Assembly: GCF_014644555.1 (NCBI RefSeq)
Contig: NZ_BMKX01000009.1
Span: 1-49,260, forward strand
DNA from: Glutamicibacter ardleyensis
Lineage (GTDB): Bacteria; Actinomycetota; Actinomycetes; Actinomycetales; Micrococcaceae
DNA length: 49,260 nt
Direction: 5' to 3'
The notes under the pieces are model-generated. The model had not been told where the DNA came from. It saw nothing but the letters and a program-made list of their open reading frames with translations, and did no database searches. The number at the start of each line of letters is the position of its first letter. The stretch's first letter is position 1. The position numbers and the translations under genes are program-made. Shown one piece after another: positions 1 to 8,528 of this stretch.

Positions 1-75
1 GGTTTAACGCGCCGTGATCAATGGGTTTTCAGAACCGCTTTTGAACTGCGAGAGCCATACCTTATTTCTCAGCGT

Positions 76-91
76 AGTAACGCGCGTTACT
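76..91. promoter_or_regulatory. Perfect 16-bp palindrome, candidate LacI-family operator
   Basis: The sequence AGTAACGCGCGTTACT is a perfect inverted repeat centred on a CpG step, which is typical of LacI/GalR operators. It lies 64 bp upstream of the start of the LacI-type regulator gene. Inference: it is the autoregulatory operator, and it may also control the ABC transporter operon if the genes are co-transcribed, because no second copy is visible in the 44-bp gap before the binding-protein gene. No convincing -35/-10 pair could be assigned around it. Confidence 0.6.
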
Positions 92-155
92 GAATCGTGT
101 TAGCAAATCTGCAATACGGACAGTTTCGCATTGATCTCAAGGGGGAGGAGGGGAA

Positions 156-1181
156 ATGACGCAGCAATCCGTGACCATGGCCGATGTCGCCAAGGCAGCC
201 GGCGTAAGCCGAACAACTGTCTCATTTGTGCTCAATGGCCGGATGGAAGCAAATATCCCCGAAGCCACGAGAGAGAGAATCAACCAGACGGCACGCATGC
301 TGGGCTACCGCCCCAATGCGGCCGCACGAACTCTGGCTAGCAAACGCAGCGCCTGGTTCGGTCTGGTGACCGAGATTGCTACATCACCCTTTGCTACCGA
401 CGTGATCAAGGGAGCACAACGCTCGGCGTGGAAAGATGGAAACTTTCTGCTCATCGCACCCAGCGATGATGACCCCGGCATGGAAATGCTCGCGGTGGAG
501 AAGCTCCTTGAACAACAGGTAGGCGGGCTGATCATTGCAACCACCTGGCACCGAGAAATCATCGTGCCAGAGAATGCAAAATCGGTTCCCTGCGTTCTGG
601 TCAACTGCTTCGACGCCGAGGGAGAATTTCCATCAATCGTCCCGGACGAAGTGGCAGGCGGTTACGCCGCCGCCGAGATCCTCGCACGGGCTGGACACAC
701 CAACATTGGCCATATCACTGTTGCCCAAGGAATCCCTGCTCAGATCGGGCGCCAAACCGGTATGAAGCAGGCTCTGCGTGATCATGGACTTAGCCAAGAA
801 GAGTCAAAGATTGTTGCCGGTGACGGTACCGCCGATAGCGGATATCACGGAACTCAAGAGTTACTGGCTCAACCAGATCCGCCAACCGCAATTTTTTGCG
901 GTAATGACCGGATCGCCATGGGAGCCTATGACGCAATCAAGGAACTCGGTTTGCGAGTGGGGGAAGACATCTCAATCGTCGGTTTTGATGATCAAGAGAT
1001 TCTGGCACCACATATGCGACCAAAACTGACAACCATCGCCCTGCCCTTTGAAGAAATGGGTATGGCAGGGGTGTCATTACTGAATCAAATGGTAGAGGGC
1101 TCACCGATTGAGAATCGCCAAATTACCATCGGCTGCCCTCCACGCATTCGTTCATCTGTGGCCATGCACGGCCAAAGATGA
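156..1181 (+). CDS. LacI/GalR-family transcriptional regulator
   Basis: The 341-residue protein has the LacI-family layout. An N-terminal helix-turn-helix covers about residues 8-27 (MADVAKAAGVSRTTVSFVLN), followed by the hinge-helix region (PNAAARTLAS, about residues 53-62), then a periplasmic-binding-protein-like effector domain ending in the typical FDDxE and RPxLTT stretches. The ATG start follows a strong purine-rich ribosome site (GGGGGAGGAGGGG). It lies 44 bp upstream of a solute-binding-protein gene, so it is probably the local regulator of that transporter. LacI regulators usually sense sugars, which makes an oligosaccharide ligand more likely than a peptide; the ligand itself cannot be read from sequence. 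Confidence 0.93.
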   Translation: MTQQSVTMADVAKAAGVSRTTVSFVLNGRMEANIPEATRERINQTARMLGYRPNAAARTLASKRSAWFGLVTEIATSPFATDVIKGAQRSAWKDGNFLLIAPSDDDPGMEMLAVEKLLEQQVGGLIIATTWHREIIVPENAKSVPCVLVNCFDAEGEFPSIVPDEVAGGYAAAEILARAGHTNIGHITVAQGIPAQIGRQTGMKQALRDHGLSQEESKIVAGDGTADSGYHGTQELLAQPDPPTAIFCGNDRIAMGAYDAIKELGLRVGEDISIVGFDDQEILAPHMRPKLTTIALPFEEMGMAGVSLLNQMVEGSPIENRQITIGCPPRIRSSVAMHGQR

Positions 1182-1225
1182 GCTTCCCCTCCGCTACACA
1201 TCACATGAATGGATGAGGAACTTCC

Positions 1226-2902
1226 ATGATAGTCAAATACTTACGCCGCGCGCACCTTGCCGTGGCTGCGACCGCAGCGGTCGGCGCACTCGCGCTGACC
1301 GGATGCGTCGCATCAAACCCAGGCGGAACCGAAGCTGACGGAGCAACAACCAGCTCAGCGTTCCTCACCATCCCGCGTGAAGACATGGGTACCTTCTCCA
1401 AGAACTTCAACCCGTTCTCGCCCAACGCCGCGCCAATGACCGGCCAGTCCATCTATGAGTCCATGCTGGTTTACAACCCTGCCGGCGGCGACACGGTGCC
1501 TTGGCTGGCCACCGACTGGGAAGCGGGCACCGACGGCAAGTCGCTGACCTTTAATCTGCGTCCGGGAGTCAAGTTCTCCGATGGCACCGAGCTGACCTCC
1601 GAGGACGTGAAGCTTTCGGTGGAACTGCAGAAGGAACTGCTCGGCGGCTACGACTACCTGAAGTCCATCAAGACCCCGGATAAGACCACCGTGGAGTTTA
1701 CCTTCAAGAAGGCTTTCGCCCCGGCACTGTACGAATTGGGGCAGCAGGTTATCGTGCCTGCGCACATCTGGTCCAAGTTCGACAAGCCAGGCAACGAAGA
1801 GAACCCGACCCCGGTCGGCACCGGCCCATACACCGAGATTGCCAACTTCCAGGCCCAGTCTTTCGAGCTGCAAAAGAACCCGTACTACTGGCAGCCCGAG
1901 AAGCAGAAGCTTGGCGGCATCCGGATGCTCGCCTTCGCCGGCAACGACGGTGCCAACCTGGCCGCCATCTCCGGCGATGTCGACTGGACTCAGACCTACA
2001 TGCCAGACATCCAGACCACCTATGTGGATAAAGATCCAGAACACCGCCACTACTGGTTCCCAACCACAGGCTCCGAGATCAACTGGCAGCTAAACACCAC
2101 CAAGGAAGAATTCTCCGACGTGCGGGTGCGCAAAGCACTAAGCATGGCCGTTGACCGTGAACAGGCGGTCAAGGTTGGCATGAGTGACTACACCGTTCCG
2201 GCCGACTGCACCGGACTGTCGGGCAACTACGACAAGTGGCGTGATGCCTCGGTCGTGGAGAAATGCGACTGGACTAAGCGCGATCTTGAGGGCGCCAAGA
2301 AGTTGCTGGATGAAGCTGGCTACAAGGAAAACGCCCAAGGACAGCGCACCACCCCAGACGGTAAACCATTCACCTTCGACATCTCCGTGGGTTCAAGCTC
2401 CACTGACTGGCTGTCGGTAGCAAACATTATCGCGCAGAACCTTCAGGACGTGGGCATTAAAGCCACCGTCGATTCCCCTGACTGGGCCGCGGTGACCGCA
2501 GCCTACGAGACCGGTGAATTTGATACCGGCATCGTCTGGACGGCTAACGCTCCGACCCCGTATCAGTACTACCTGAACCTCATGGGAAGCGAAAACGTCA
2601 AGCCGGTCGGCAAGCAGACCTTTGACAACTACCACCGCTTCAGCGACAAAAAATCAGATGACCTGCTGAACAAGTTTGTTGCTACCGGTGATGAAGGCGA
2701 GCAGAAGCAGGTCATCAATGACTTGCAGTCGCTGTATAGCGAACTAGCTCCGGTTGTGCCGTTGTTCCCTGGCCCGGAGTGGGGTGCCTACACCACCGAG
2801 AATTTTGTTGGCTGGCCCACCGAGGAAAACCCTTACGCGACTCTGAGCAACCGCGCACCGACCACCGTGCTGGTGCTCACCAACCTAGAACCCGCGAAAT
2901 AA
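1226..2902 (+). CDS. ABC transporter substrate-binding lipoprotein, family 5 (DppA/OppA type)
   Basis: The 558-residue extracytoplasmic binding protein has an N-terminal lipoprotein signal: basic residues, a hydrophobic stretch, then the lipobox LTGC with Cys27 as lipidation site. The mature part has SBP family 5 features, including the DGKSLTFNLRPGVKFSDG stretch near residue 100 and GTGPY near residue 200. It would be anchored on the outer face of the membrane and deliver ligand to the two downstream permeases. Family 5 proteins bind peptides, nickel or, in several bacteria, oligosaccharides; the adjacent LacI regulator favours a sugar. A hairpin in the gap to the next gene probably keeps expression higher than that of the permeases. 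Confidence 0.93.
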   Translation: MIVKYLRRAHLAVAATAAVGALALTGCVASNPGGTEADGATTSSAFLTIPREDMGTFSKNFNPFSPNAAPMTGQSIYESMLVYNPAGGDTVPWLATDWEAGTDGKSLTFNLRPGVKFSDGTELTSEDVKLSVELQKELLGGYDYLKSIKTPDKTTVEFTFKKAFAPALYELGQQVIVPAHIWSKFDKPGNEENPTPVGTGPYTEIANFQAQSFELQKNPYYWQPEKQKLGGIRMLAFAGNDGANLAAISGDVDWTQTYMPDIQTTYVDKDPEHRHYWFPTTGSEINWQLNTTKEEFSDVRVRKALSMAVDREQAVKVGMSDYTVPADCTGLSGNYDKWRDASVVEKCDWTKRDLEGAKKLLDEAGYKENAQGQRTTPDGKPFTFDISVGSSSTDWLSVANIIAQNLQDVGIKATVDSPDWAAVTAAYETGEFDTGIVWTANAPTPYQYYLNLMGSENVKPVGKQTFDNYHRFSDKKSDDLLNKFVATGDEGEQKQVINDLQSLYSELAPVVPLFPGPEWGAYTTENFVGWPTEENPYATLSNRAPTTVLVLTNLEPAK

Positions 2903-2915
2903 CATCAAGCTCCCA

Positions 2916-2946
2916 CGTGGTGGGCGGCCTCTGGCTGCCCACCACG
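2916..2946 (+). repeat. Intergenic hairpin after the binding-protein gene
   Basis: A perfect 10-bp inverted repeat, CGTGGTGGGC and GCCCACCACG, encloses an 11-nt loop in the gap between the binding-protein and first permease genes. No T-tract follows, so it is unlikely to be a full terminator. Such structures in ABC operons are known to stabilise the upstream message or attenuate readthrough, giving more binding protein than permease; that role here is inference. Confidence 0.6.
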
Positions 2947-2974
2947 ACGCGATCTTTCGTGAAGGACACATATT

Positions 2975-3952
2975 ATGAGCTTCCTCTTCCGGCGTCTGGG
3001 CTTTTACCTGCTAGCCTTCTGGGCGTCCATCACGCTAAACTTTCTGCTGCCGCGGCTGATGCCCGGTGACCCGGTCACCCGCATGCTTTCCCGCTCGCAG
3101 CAACGCCTCGAACCACAGCAGGTCGACGCGCTACGCACCATGATGGGCGTAGACGGCGGCCCGCTGATCCCCGAATATTTCAGCTACCTTGGCCGCATCC
3201 TCACCGGCGATTTCGGAATGTCGATTTCCCGTTTCCCCACGCCAGTCTCCGAAGTTATCGCCTCTCAACTGCCGTGGACCCTGCTGCTCGGTATCACCTC
3301 ATTGGTGATCGCCGTAATCCTCGGCAACCTGCTGGGTATCCTGGCGGCCTGGCGCCGTGGCGGTTTCCTGGACTCGGTGGCTCCGCCACTGCTGGTATTC
3401 ATTGGTTCCTTCCCGTACTTCTGGCTCGCCATGGGTGCGCTATATATCTTCGGCATCAATATGGGTGTCGCCCCGATGCGCCATGCTTTCTCGGTGGGTC
3501 TGGTCCCCGGATTCAACCTTGAATTCATTTTGGATGTGGCAGCTCACCTGTTCCTGCCGGCACTAACCATTGTGCTGGTGTCCTTGGGCGGCTGGATGCT
3601 GGGCATGCGCAACACCATGATCGCCACCAACTCCGAGGATTACATCCTGATGGCGGAGGCCAAGGGTCTGCGCCCGCACCGCATCATGCTGAACTATGCG
3701 GCACGCAATGCAATGCTGCCTTCAGTGACAAGCATGGGCATGAGCATCGGGTTTATCGTCGGTGGAGCCTTGCTCACCGAAGTAGTGTTCGCCTACCCGG
3801 GCGTTGGCTACCAGCTGCTCGCTGCAGTCCAAGGCCTTGACTACCCCTTGATGCAGGGCATGTTCCTGACCATTACCGCCGCGGTGCTAATCGCGAACTT
3901 CCTTGTAGACCTGGTCTACGTCCGACTTGACCCTCGTGTGCGGAAGGGCTGA
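2975..3952 (+). CDS. ABC transporter permease (DppB type)
   Basis: The 325-residue integral membrane protein is of the DppB/OppB class. It starts with a membrane segment (about residues 8-28), then an extracytoplasmic loop, then a core of about five membrane spans. The cytoplasmic coupling motif of binding-protein-dependent permeases is visible around residues 215-240 (EAKGLRPHRIMLNYAARNAM), followed by the typical GGALLTEVVFAYPGVG stretch. The start is supported by an AAGGA site just upstream. It pairs with the next gene, which begins 5 bp after its stop, to form the heterodimeric channel. Confidence 0.93.
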   Translation: MSFLFRRLGFYLLAFWASITLNFLLPRLMPGDPVTRMLSRSQQRLEPQQVDALRTMMGVDGGPLIPEYFSYLGRILTGDFGMSISRFPTPVSEVIASQLPWTLLLGITSLVIAVILGNLLGILAAWRRGGFLDSVAPPLLVFIGSFPYFWLAMGALYIFGINMGVAPMRHAFSVGLVPGFNLEFILDVAAHLFLPALTIVLVSLGGWMLGMRNTMIATNSEDYILMAEAKGLRPHRIMLNYAARNAMLPSVTSMGMSIGFIVGGALLTEVVFAYPGVGYQLLAAVQGLDYPLMQGMFLTITAAVLIANFLVDLVYVRLDPRVRKG

Positions 3953-3957
3953 ACCTC

Positions 3958-4932
3958 ATGAGCCAGATAACCACAGATCCTCTGACCTTGACTCCCGAGG
4001 ACCCAGCGGCAGAAAGTGCCACGGACCGCGCTCGACTGGGCGCCACACGCCTGTTGCGTACCTTGTTGCGCAACGGAAAGGCGGTGGCCGGGCTGAGCAT
4101 CATTGTAGTGTTCATTGCGCTGGCCCTGCTGGCCCCGGTGTTCTTCCCGGGAGATCCGGCGCGCATCACCTCTGCCGGTGCCGCAGCTCCGAGTCTGGAG
4201 CACTGGCTGGGCACCACCACTAAGGGCCAAGACGTCCTTGGATTGACCTTGTGGGGCGCGCGCTCCTCGCTATTTGTCGGCTTTGCCGCTGGGATCTTGT
4301 CCACCGTGATCGGCGTGCTGATCGGTTTGAGCGGTGCGTACTTCGGCCGTGGCCTGGACGAGGCGCTCTCACTGGTGACCAACGTGTTCCTGCTGGTTCC
4401 TGGTCTGCCGTTGTTGGTCATCCTGGCAGCATTCATGCCGCCGGGCCTTGGAACGGTTATCGTGGTGCTGGTGATTACCGGTTGGGCCGGTAGTGCCCGC
4501 GTCATGCGTTCTCAAGCCATGTCCATTCGGGGCAAAGATTATGTGGCGGCCGCTCAGGTATCCGGTGAACGTCCACTGCGCATTATGGTGCGCGAGATCT
4601 TGCCCAATATGGCCTCGGTGGTCATGACCACCCTGCTGGGCTGCATCATCGGTTCCATTGGTGCCCAGGCCGGGCTCGAATTCCTGGGTCTGGGAGACGT
4701 CAACACGCTCTCCTGGGGTACCAACCTGTTCTGGGCTACCAGCGATGGTTCGCTGATGCTCGGCCAGTGGTGGATTTTTGTTCCATCGGGTCTGGCTATT
4801 GCGTTGGTGGCCTTCGCCTTGGCGTTGTGCAACTACGCGGTAGATGAGATTACCAACCCGCGCCTGCGCCGGCCCAAGCATGCAACGAAGAGCACCGCGG
4901 CAACCACCGTGGCGCGAAAGGAAGAAAAATGA
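3958..4932 (+). CDS. ABC transporter permease (DppC type)
   Basis: The 324-residue permease is of the DppC/OppC class, with an N-terminal cytoplasmic extension and one membrane span near residues 42-62. The GTTxxGQDVLGLTLWGARSSL motif region follows, with its close match to the family GTDxxGRDxxSRxxxGxRxSL pattern, and then the core spans. The coupling loop is near residues 195-215 (AQVSGERPLRIMVREILPN). It forms the membrane channel with the preceding DppB-type protein. The stop overlaps the start of the first ATPase gene by 4 bp (ATGA), indicating translational coupling. Confidence 0.93.
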   Translation: MSQITTDPLTLTPEDPAAESATDRARLGATRLLRTLLRNGKAVAGLSIIVVFIALALLAPVFFPGDPARITSAGAAAPSLEHWLGTTTKGQDVLGLTLWGARSSLFVGFAAGILSTVIGVLIGLSGAYFGRGLDEALSLVTNVFLLVPGLPLLVILAAFMPPGLGTVIVVLVITGWAGSARVMRSQAMSIRGKDYVAAAQVSGERPLRIMVREILPNMASVVMTTLLGCIIGSIGAQAGLEFLGLGDVNTLSWGTNLFWATSDGSLMLGQWWIFVPSGLAIALVAFALALCNYAVDEITNPRLRRPKHATKSTAATTVARKEEK

Positions 4933-5846
4933 GCGTCCCGGTATTGGAAGTTCAGGACCTGACCGTCGAATACGTCAGCGACGAGCGTGCGGTCCGCGGT
5001 GCGGACCGGGTCAGCTTCACCATCCATCCCGGTGAGATCTTTGGCCTGGCCGGCGAGTCCGGCTGCGGCAAGTCCACGATCGCGAACTCGATCATGCGTC
5101 TGCTCAAGGACCCTGCCCGGATCAGCAACGGCAAAGTCCTCTTTGACGGCACGGACGTGCTGGGCATGGATGAGGCAGCGTTGCGTGCCTGGCGTTGGAA
5201 TAACGTGGCCATGGTGTTCCAGTCGGCCATGAACTCCCTGAACCCGGTCACCCGTATCGGTGAGCAATTCATCGACGTGATCCGCACTCACCGTGGTGGT
5301 ACCCGGGCGGCCGCGCTGCATCGTGCCCACGAACTGCTTAAGATGGTGCGCATCGATCCGGTACGGTTGCGCGCTTACCCGCACCAGCTTTCCGGAGGCC
5401 AGCGCCAACGCATTGTCATCGCCATGGCCTGTGCTTTGAACCCGCGGCTGTTGATCCTTGATGAACCTACTACTGCGCTAGATGTGGTGGTGCAGCAGGA
5501 GATCTTGGAGCAGATCCGTGAACTGCAAAAAGAACTCGGCTTCGCGATTCTGTTCATCACCCACGACATGTCGTTGATGCTTGAACTCTCTGACCGTATT
5601 GGCATCATGTATGGCGGTCGTATTGTGGAGCTGGCTCCGGCAACAACACTGCGCCATGGTTCCCGGCACCCCTATACTCAAGCGCTGCTGGGAGCTTTCC
5701 CACCCCTGCATGGCCCAAGGGTTAAACTCACCGGGCTGGCCGAAGGTACCAAATTCACCAACATCCAGGATCTGGAAGACACCGGCGAGGGTCATTGGGT
5801 GGCTCCCTCGGATCAGCCTGTGCTCTCGCAAGGAGAACTGCTATGA
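4929..5846 (+). CDS. ABC transporter ATP-binding protein (DppD type)
   Basis: The 305-residue ATPase carries Walker A (GESGCGKST, about residues 43-51), the ABC signature (LSGGQRQRIVIA, about residue 155), Walker B (LLILDEPTTALD) and the H-loop (ITHDMS). The C-terminal part has the oligopeptide-transporter extension including a PYTQALLGAFP motif. It energises import together with the following ATPase. A 4-bp start/stop overlap on each side shows tight coupling in the operon. Confidence 0.94.
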   Translation: MSVPVLEVQDLTVEYVSDERAVRGADRVSFTIHPGEIFGLAGESGCGKSTIANSIMRLLKDPARISNGKVLFDGTDVLGMDEAALRAWRWNNVAMVFQSAMNSLNPVTRIGEQFIDVIRTHRGGTRAAALHRAHELLKMVRIDPVRLRAYPHQLSGGQRQRIVIAMACALNPRLLILDEPTTALDVVVQQEILEQIRELQKELGFAILFITHDMSLMLELSDRIGIMYGGRIVELAPATTLRHGSRHPYTQALLGAFPPLHGPRVKLTGLAEGTKFTNIQDLEDTGEGHWVAPSDQPVLSQGELL

Positions 5847-6793
5847 CTTCAATTGCTACCCAGCGGACCGCAGTGGGTCCGGCCGTGCGAATCCGTTCGC
5901 TGAGCAAATCGTTCACCAGCTCCGCGTTATTTAGTCGAAAGAAAATTCCTGCCTTGCGGGATATCGATCTGGAGATGCAACGCGGGGAAATCGTGGCACT
6001 GGTGGGAGAGTCGGGATCCGGCAAGTCAACGCTGGCCCGTTGTCTTGCGCTGCTTGAAACTCCGGATTCCGGTGAGGTTCTAGTCAATGGAAAAGATATT
6101 GCGGGGCTGAAGGGGGCAGCGGTGCGCAAGTACCGCAGCGAAGTGCAGATGGTCTTCCAAGACCCCTTCGGTTCGCTGAATCCTACCTTCCGCGTGGAGC
6201 ATATCTTAGAACGCGCTTTGGCTCTGCACCAGCCAGAAATTAAGTCAAAGCGCAGTGAAATGGCAAAGCTGGTGAGCACCGTGGGTCTCAGCCCGGATGT
6301 GCTCTCCTCCTTCCCACATGAGCTCTCTGGCGGCCAGCGTCAACGTATCGCGATTGCCCGAGTGCTGGCGGCCAAGCCGAGCATCATTCTGGCCGACGAA
6401 CCGACTTCAATGCTGGACGTCTCGGTGCGCATTGGTGTGTTGAACCTGCTGCATAAGCTGCGTGACGAGCATGGGATCACCATCTTGTACGTCACCCATG
6501 ATCTGGCTTCGGCCCGTTACCTCTCGGACCGAATTGCTGTGCTCAACGAGGGGCGAATCGTGGAATCAGGGGAATCCGTGCATCTGCTAGATAACCCGAG
6601 CCATCCATATACTCAGCTGCTCGTGGGTGCGGTGCCTGATCCTGACCGAGACAGTAGCTTCGACGCTCCAAAGCGCGCGGCCCTACGCGAACAAATCCAG
6701 CGCTGGTCAACCAGCGCCAACCTGCAAAAGCACATTATCGATGAATCAAGCCAGCACTGGGTGCTGGCGGACGAAAGCGAAAAGAATAACTGA
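5843..6793 (+). CDS. ABC transporter ATP-binding protein (DppF type)
   Basis: The 316-residue second ATPase has Walker A (GESGSGKST), the signature LSGGQRQRIAIARVLA, Walker B (IILADEPTSMLD) and the C-terminal PYTQLLVGAVPDP motif. The ATG at 5843 is chosen over an upstream in-frame ATG at 5795 because it has an AGGAG site 8 bp before it and overlaps the preceding stop as ATGA. The C-terminus (HWVLAD) looks complete. Directly after its stop, in the same frame, the sequence becomes an IS110-type transposase relic, so the normal end of this operon has probably been lost to a mobile element. Confidence 0.93.
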   Translation: MTSIATQRTAVGPAVRIRSLSKSFTSSALFSRKKIPALRDIDLEMQRGEIVALVGESGSGKSTLARCLALLETPDSGEVLVNGKDIAGLKGAAVRKYRSEVQMVFQDPFGSLNPTFRVEHILERALALHQPEIKSKRSEMAKLVSTVGLSPDVLSSFPHELSGGQRQRIAIARVLAAKPSIILADEPTSMLDVSVRIGVLNLLHKLRDEHGITILYVTHDLASARYLSDRIAVLNEGRIVESGESVHLLDNPSHPYTQLLVGAVPDPDRDSSFDAPKRAALREQIQRWSTSANLQKHIIDESSQHWVLADESEKNN

Positions 6794-6796
6794 TGG

Positions 6797-7562
6797 ATCG
6801 GGAAAACAGATTCATTGGACGCTCATCGGATAGCGATGGCCACGTTGTCACTGGACGAAGAGCAATTGCGCCGTCCCCGTTTGAATGAAGGGATCAGGCA
6901 AGGCATTCGCATCCTTACGAATTCCCGGGTCTCGATGTCTAAAGATCGTACGCGGTCGGTCAACGCGCTGAACGTGTTGGTTCGCAGCAATGCGTTGGGA
7001 ACCGACGCCCGCAAGACGTTAACACGAGTTCAGATGGAGGAAGTCAGCCGGTGGCGCTACCGCGATGAGCAACTCTCCGTGCCGATTGCGAAGACCAAGA
7101 TAGTTCGGTTGGCCAAGCACATTTTGGAGCTGGACGCCCAACTGGCTACCAAAGAACGCCAGTTAGGTGATTGAATCAATGCCAGCGAGGCAGCCCCATC
7201 TGCTTGAAGTACCCGAGACTGGCGCAGTGACTGCGGACAAGTGCTTCGTTCCCTGGTCTCACGAAGGAAGTCTCCGCGACTAGACAGCGATCGGCTGCCT
7301 AGCCGGGGCGAATTCCGTCTCATCGTCCTATATGAATACGAGCAGACACCGGCTCAATAGAGTTGGTGATAGCACGTTGAACAGTGCCCTACCCATGTCT
7401 ACAGTCGTGAGGATGGCCCACTACGACGAGACACGTGCATACGTTGAAAAACGCTGTGGACAGCGCAAGACGGACAAATGGACTCGTCGTTGCATCAAAC
7501 GCTATTTGGTGCGACAAGTCTTCCGGATACTGGTTGCTTCCGTCAAATGCGAAAACGTTTAG
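6797..7562 (+). pseudogene. IS110-family transposase, C-terminal half, decayed
   Basis: From about 6800 the reading frame gives GKTDSLDAHRIAMATL, which matches the second catalytic region of IS110-family (DEDD) transposases. It continues through a central part (ALNVLVRSNALGTDARKTLT) to about 7174. After a frameshift near 7170 the other frame gives the Transposase_20 region (LLEVPETGAVTADKC), then an in-frame stop at 7281-7283, then the C-terminal domain (RHRLNRVGDSTLNSAL and IKRYLVRQVFRIL) to 7562. The N-terminal RuvC-like third is missing at the junction with dppF. It is therefore inactive: truncated, frameshifted and interrupted. Family assignment is by recognised motifs, not by search. Confidence 0.82.
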
Positions 7563-7826
7563 TTCGCGGTTTGACAGACATAGATTCGGATCATTGGTTA
7601 GACAGAGGCAGGACACCATGCCGAGATTGGTCAGCCGGCAGCCTCAAGGATCCTCTTTTTAGGGGCTATCAAAACGGGAAGCAACGATCGCTGGCACCGG
7701 TCGCAGTTGGTGCTATCGAGTCAAGGAGTTCAACGGCACCTACTTCAATGTTCACTTCAGCATCGAGATGGAACCAAATCAGCTGCTCCCTGCGCGTACT
7801 GCCTACTGATAAGAGCAAAACCCGCA

Positions 7827-7832
7827 TACAAT
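7827..7832 (+). promoter_or_regulatory. -10-like box TACAAT placed for a leaderless transcript
   Basis: TACAAT ends 6 bp before the ATG of the following hypothetical gene, so a transcript started at the usual distance would begin at or next to the ATG. No Shine-Dalgarno is visible before that ATG and no clear -35 was found. Leaderless messages are common in Actinobacteria; this assignment is inference. Confidence 0.35.
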
Positions 7833-7838
7833 CAGGTC

Positions 7839-8330
7839 ATGAGTTCAGATGAGCGCAATCGCGTACAAAAAGGTGATTCCACAGGCGGACAGTATCCTCA
7901 GGATCTTGTGGATGCAGCATCGCAGCGGATAGCCGAGGCAAGTGAAGTGGTTTCCAAGGCTTACCCGAGAGCTGCCAATTACCGTGTCAGCGGTACGAAT
8001 GACGGCACTGAAATTACGCACGAAGTCACGGACCGGAAATCCGTAAACATCACCGAGAAGGGAGTATGCACACCTGACGAAAATCAGAAGGCGCTTGATG
8101 ATGCCGCAGAAATACTCTTTCCTGGCGGACAGATTGCAAGCGATGATTTCGCTTCAGGCTACAACGGAAACCGAGGTGGACAACTCACTTCTTTCGCTCC
8201 AGGGGAAGTACTAAATCCACAAATGCCAATGGAAACACGTGAAGGCCAGCCTATAAAGAGCACCGACTGGTTCATCAGCATCAAGATTGACCCACCAATG
8301 CCACCAGCACCCCCTACTCGAAAGAGCTAG
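7839..8330 (+). CDS. Hypothetical protein with KGxxTGGQ-type N-terminus
   Basis: The 163-residue soluble protein of unknown function starts MSSDERNRVQKGDSTGGQ. A short motif of this kind (basic residue, G, small, T/S, GGQ followed by an aromatic) is recalled from the N-termini of many actinobacterial proteins of phage, plasmid or genomic-island origin; this recollection was not checked. The rest is acidic and polar, with a proline-rich end (DPPMPPAPP). No enzyme motif or membrane segment is seen. It lies between two IS110 relics and may be cargo or a bystander of that mobile zone. The longer upstream extension of the frame to 7707 has no ribosome site and is not supported. Confidence 0.6.
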   Translation: MSSDERNRVQKGDSTGGQYPQDLVDAASQRIAEASEVVSKAYPRAANYRVSGTNDGTEITHEVTDRKSVNITEKGVCTPDENQKALDDAAEILFPGGQIASDDFASGYNGNRGGQLTSFAPGEVLNPQMPMETREGQPIKSTDWFISIKIDPPMPPAPPTRKS

Positions 8331-8409
8331 GCCCCGCACGCGGACTGACTCCACTGCCACATCCAAGCGAAAGTCCCCGCGATTTTAGACAATATGAGGT
8401 GAAGGGAGC

Positions 8410-8528
8410 GTCGGGGCCACCACGATCTCAATCTCTCGTGGGTTACCCAGTACCAACACCCCTTTCAGACCAGTGGCCTGCGGGTGTTCACTGGTAGTGC
8501 CAGCATTTGAGGCAAGGGAGGCCCCGAC
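8410..8528 (+). ncRNA. Structured IS110 left-end leader, candidate bridge-RNA region
   Basis: The segment before the N-terminal transposase half-gene is bounded by a 9-bp inverted repeat, GTCGGGGCC (8410-8418) and GGCCCCGAC (8520-8528). Inside are a hairpin CCACGA/TCGTGG (8420-8425 with 8436-8441) and two mutually exclusive 7-bp helices: ACCAGTG/CACTGGT (8469-8475 with 8489-8495) and AACACCC/GGGTGTT (8455-8461 with 8482-8488). IS110-family elements are known to encode a bridge RNA in the non-coding end next to the recombinase gene. The position fits, but the internal loops could not be matched to element ends because the right end is missing. Confidence 0.4.

Noticed and set aside
831-838. 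GCCGATAG inside the LacI regulator gene
   Set aside because: No TAAC or TAAA at the required distance, and it lies inside coding sequence.
7478-7852. 124-codon frame between the IS relic and the hypothetical gene
   Set aside because: Starts inside the transposase relic in another frame, has no ribosome site and no recognisable sequence.
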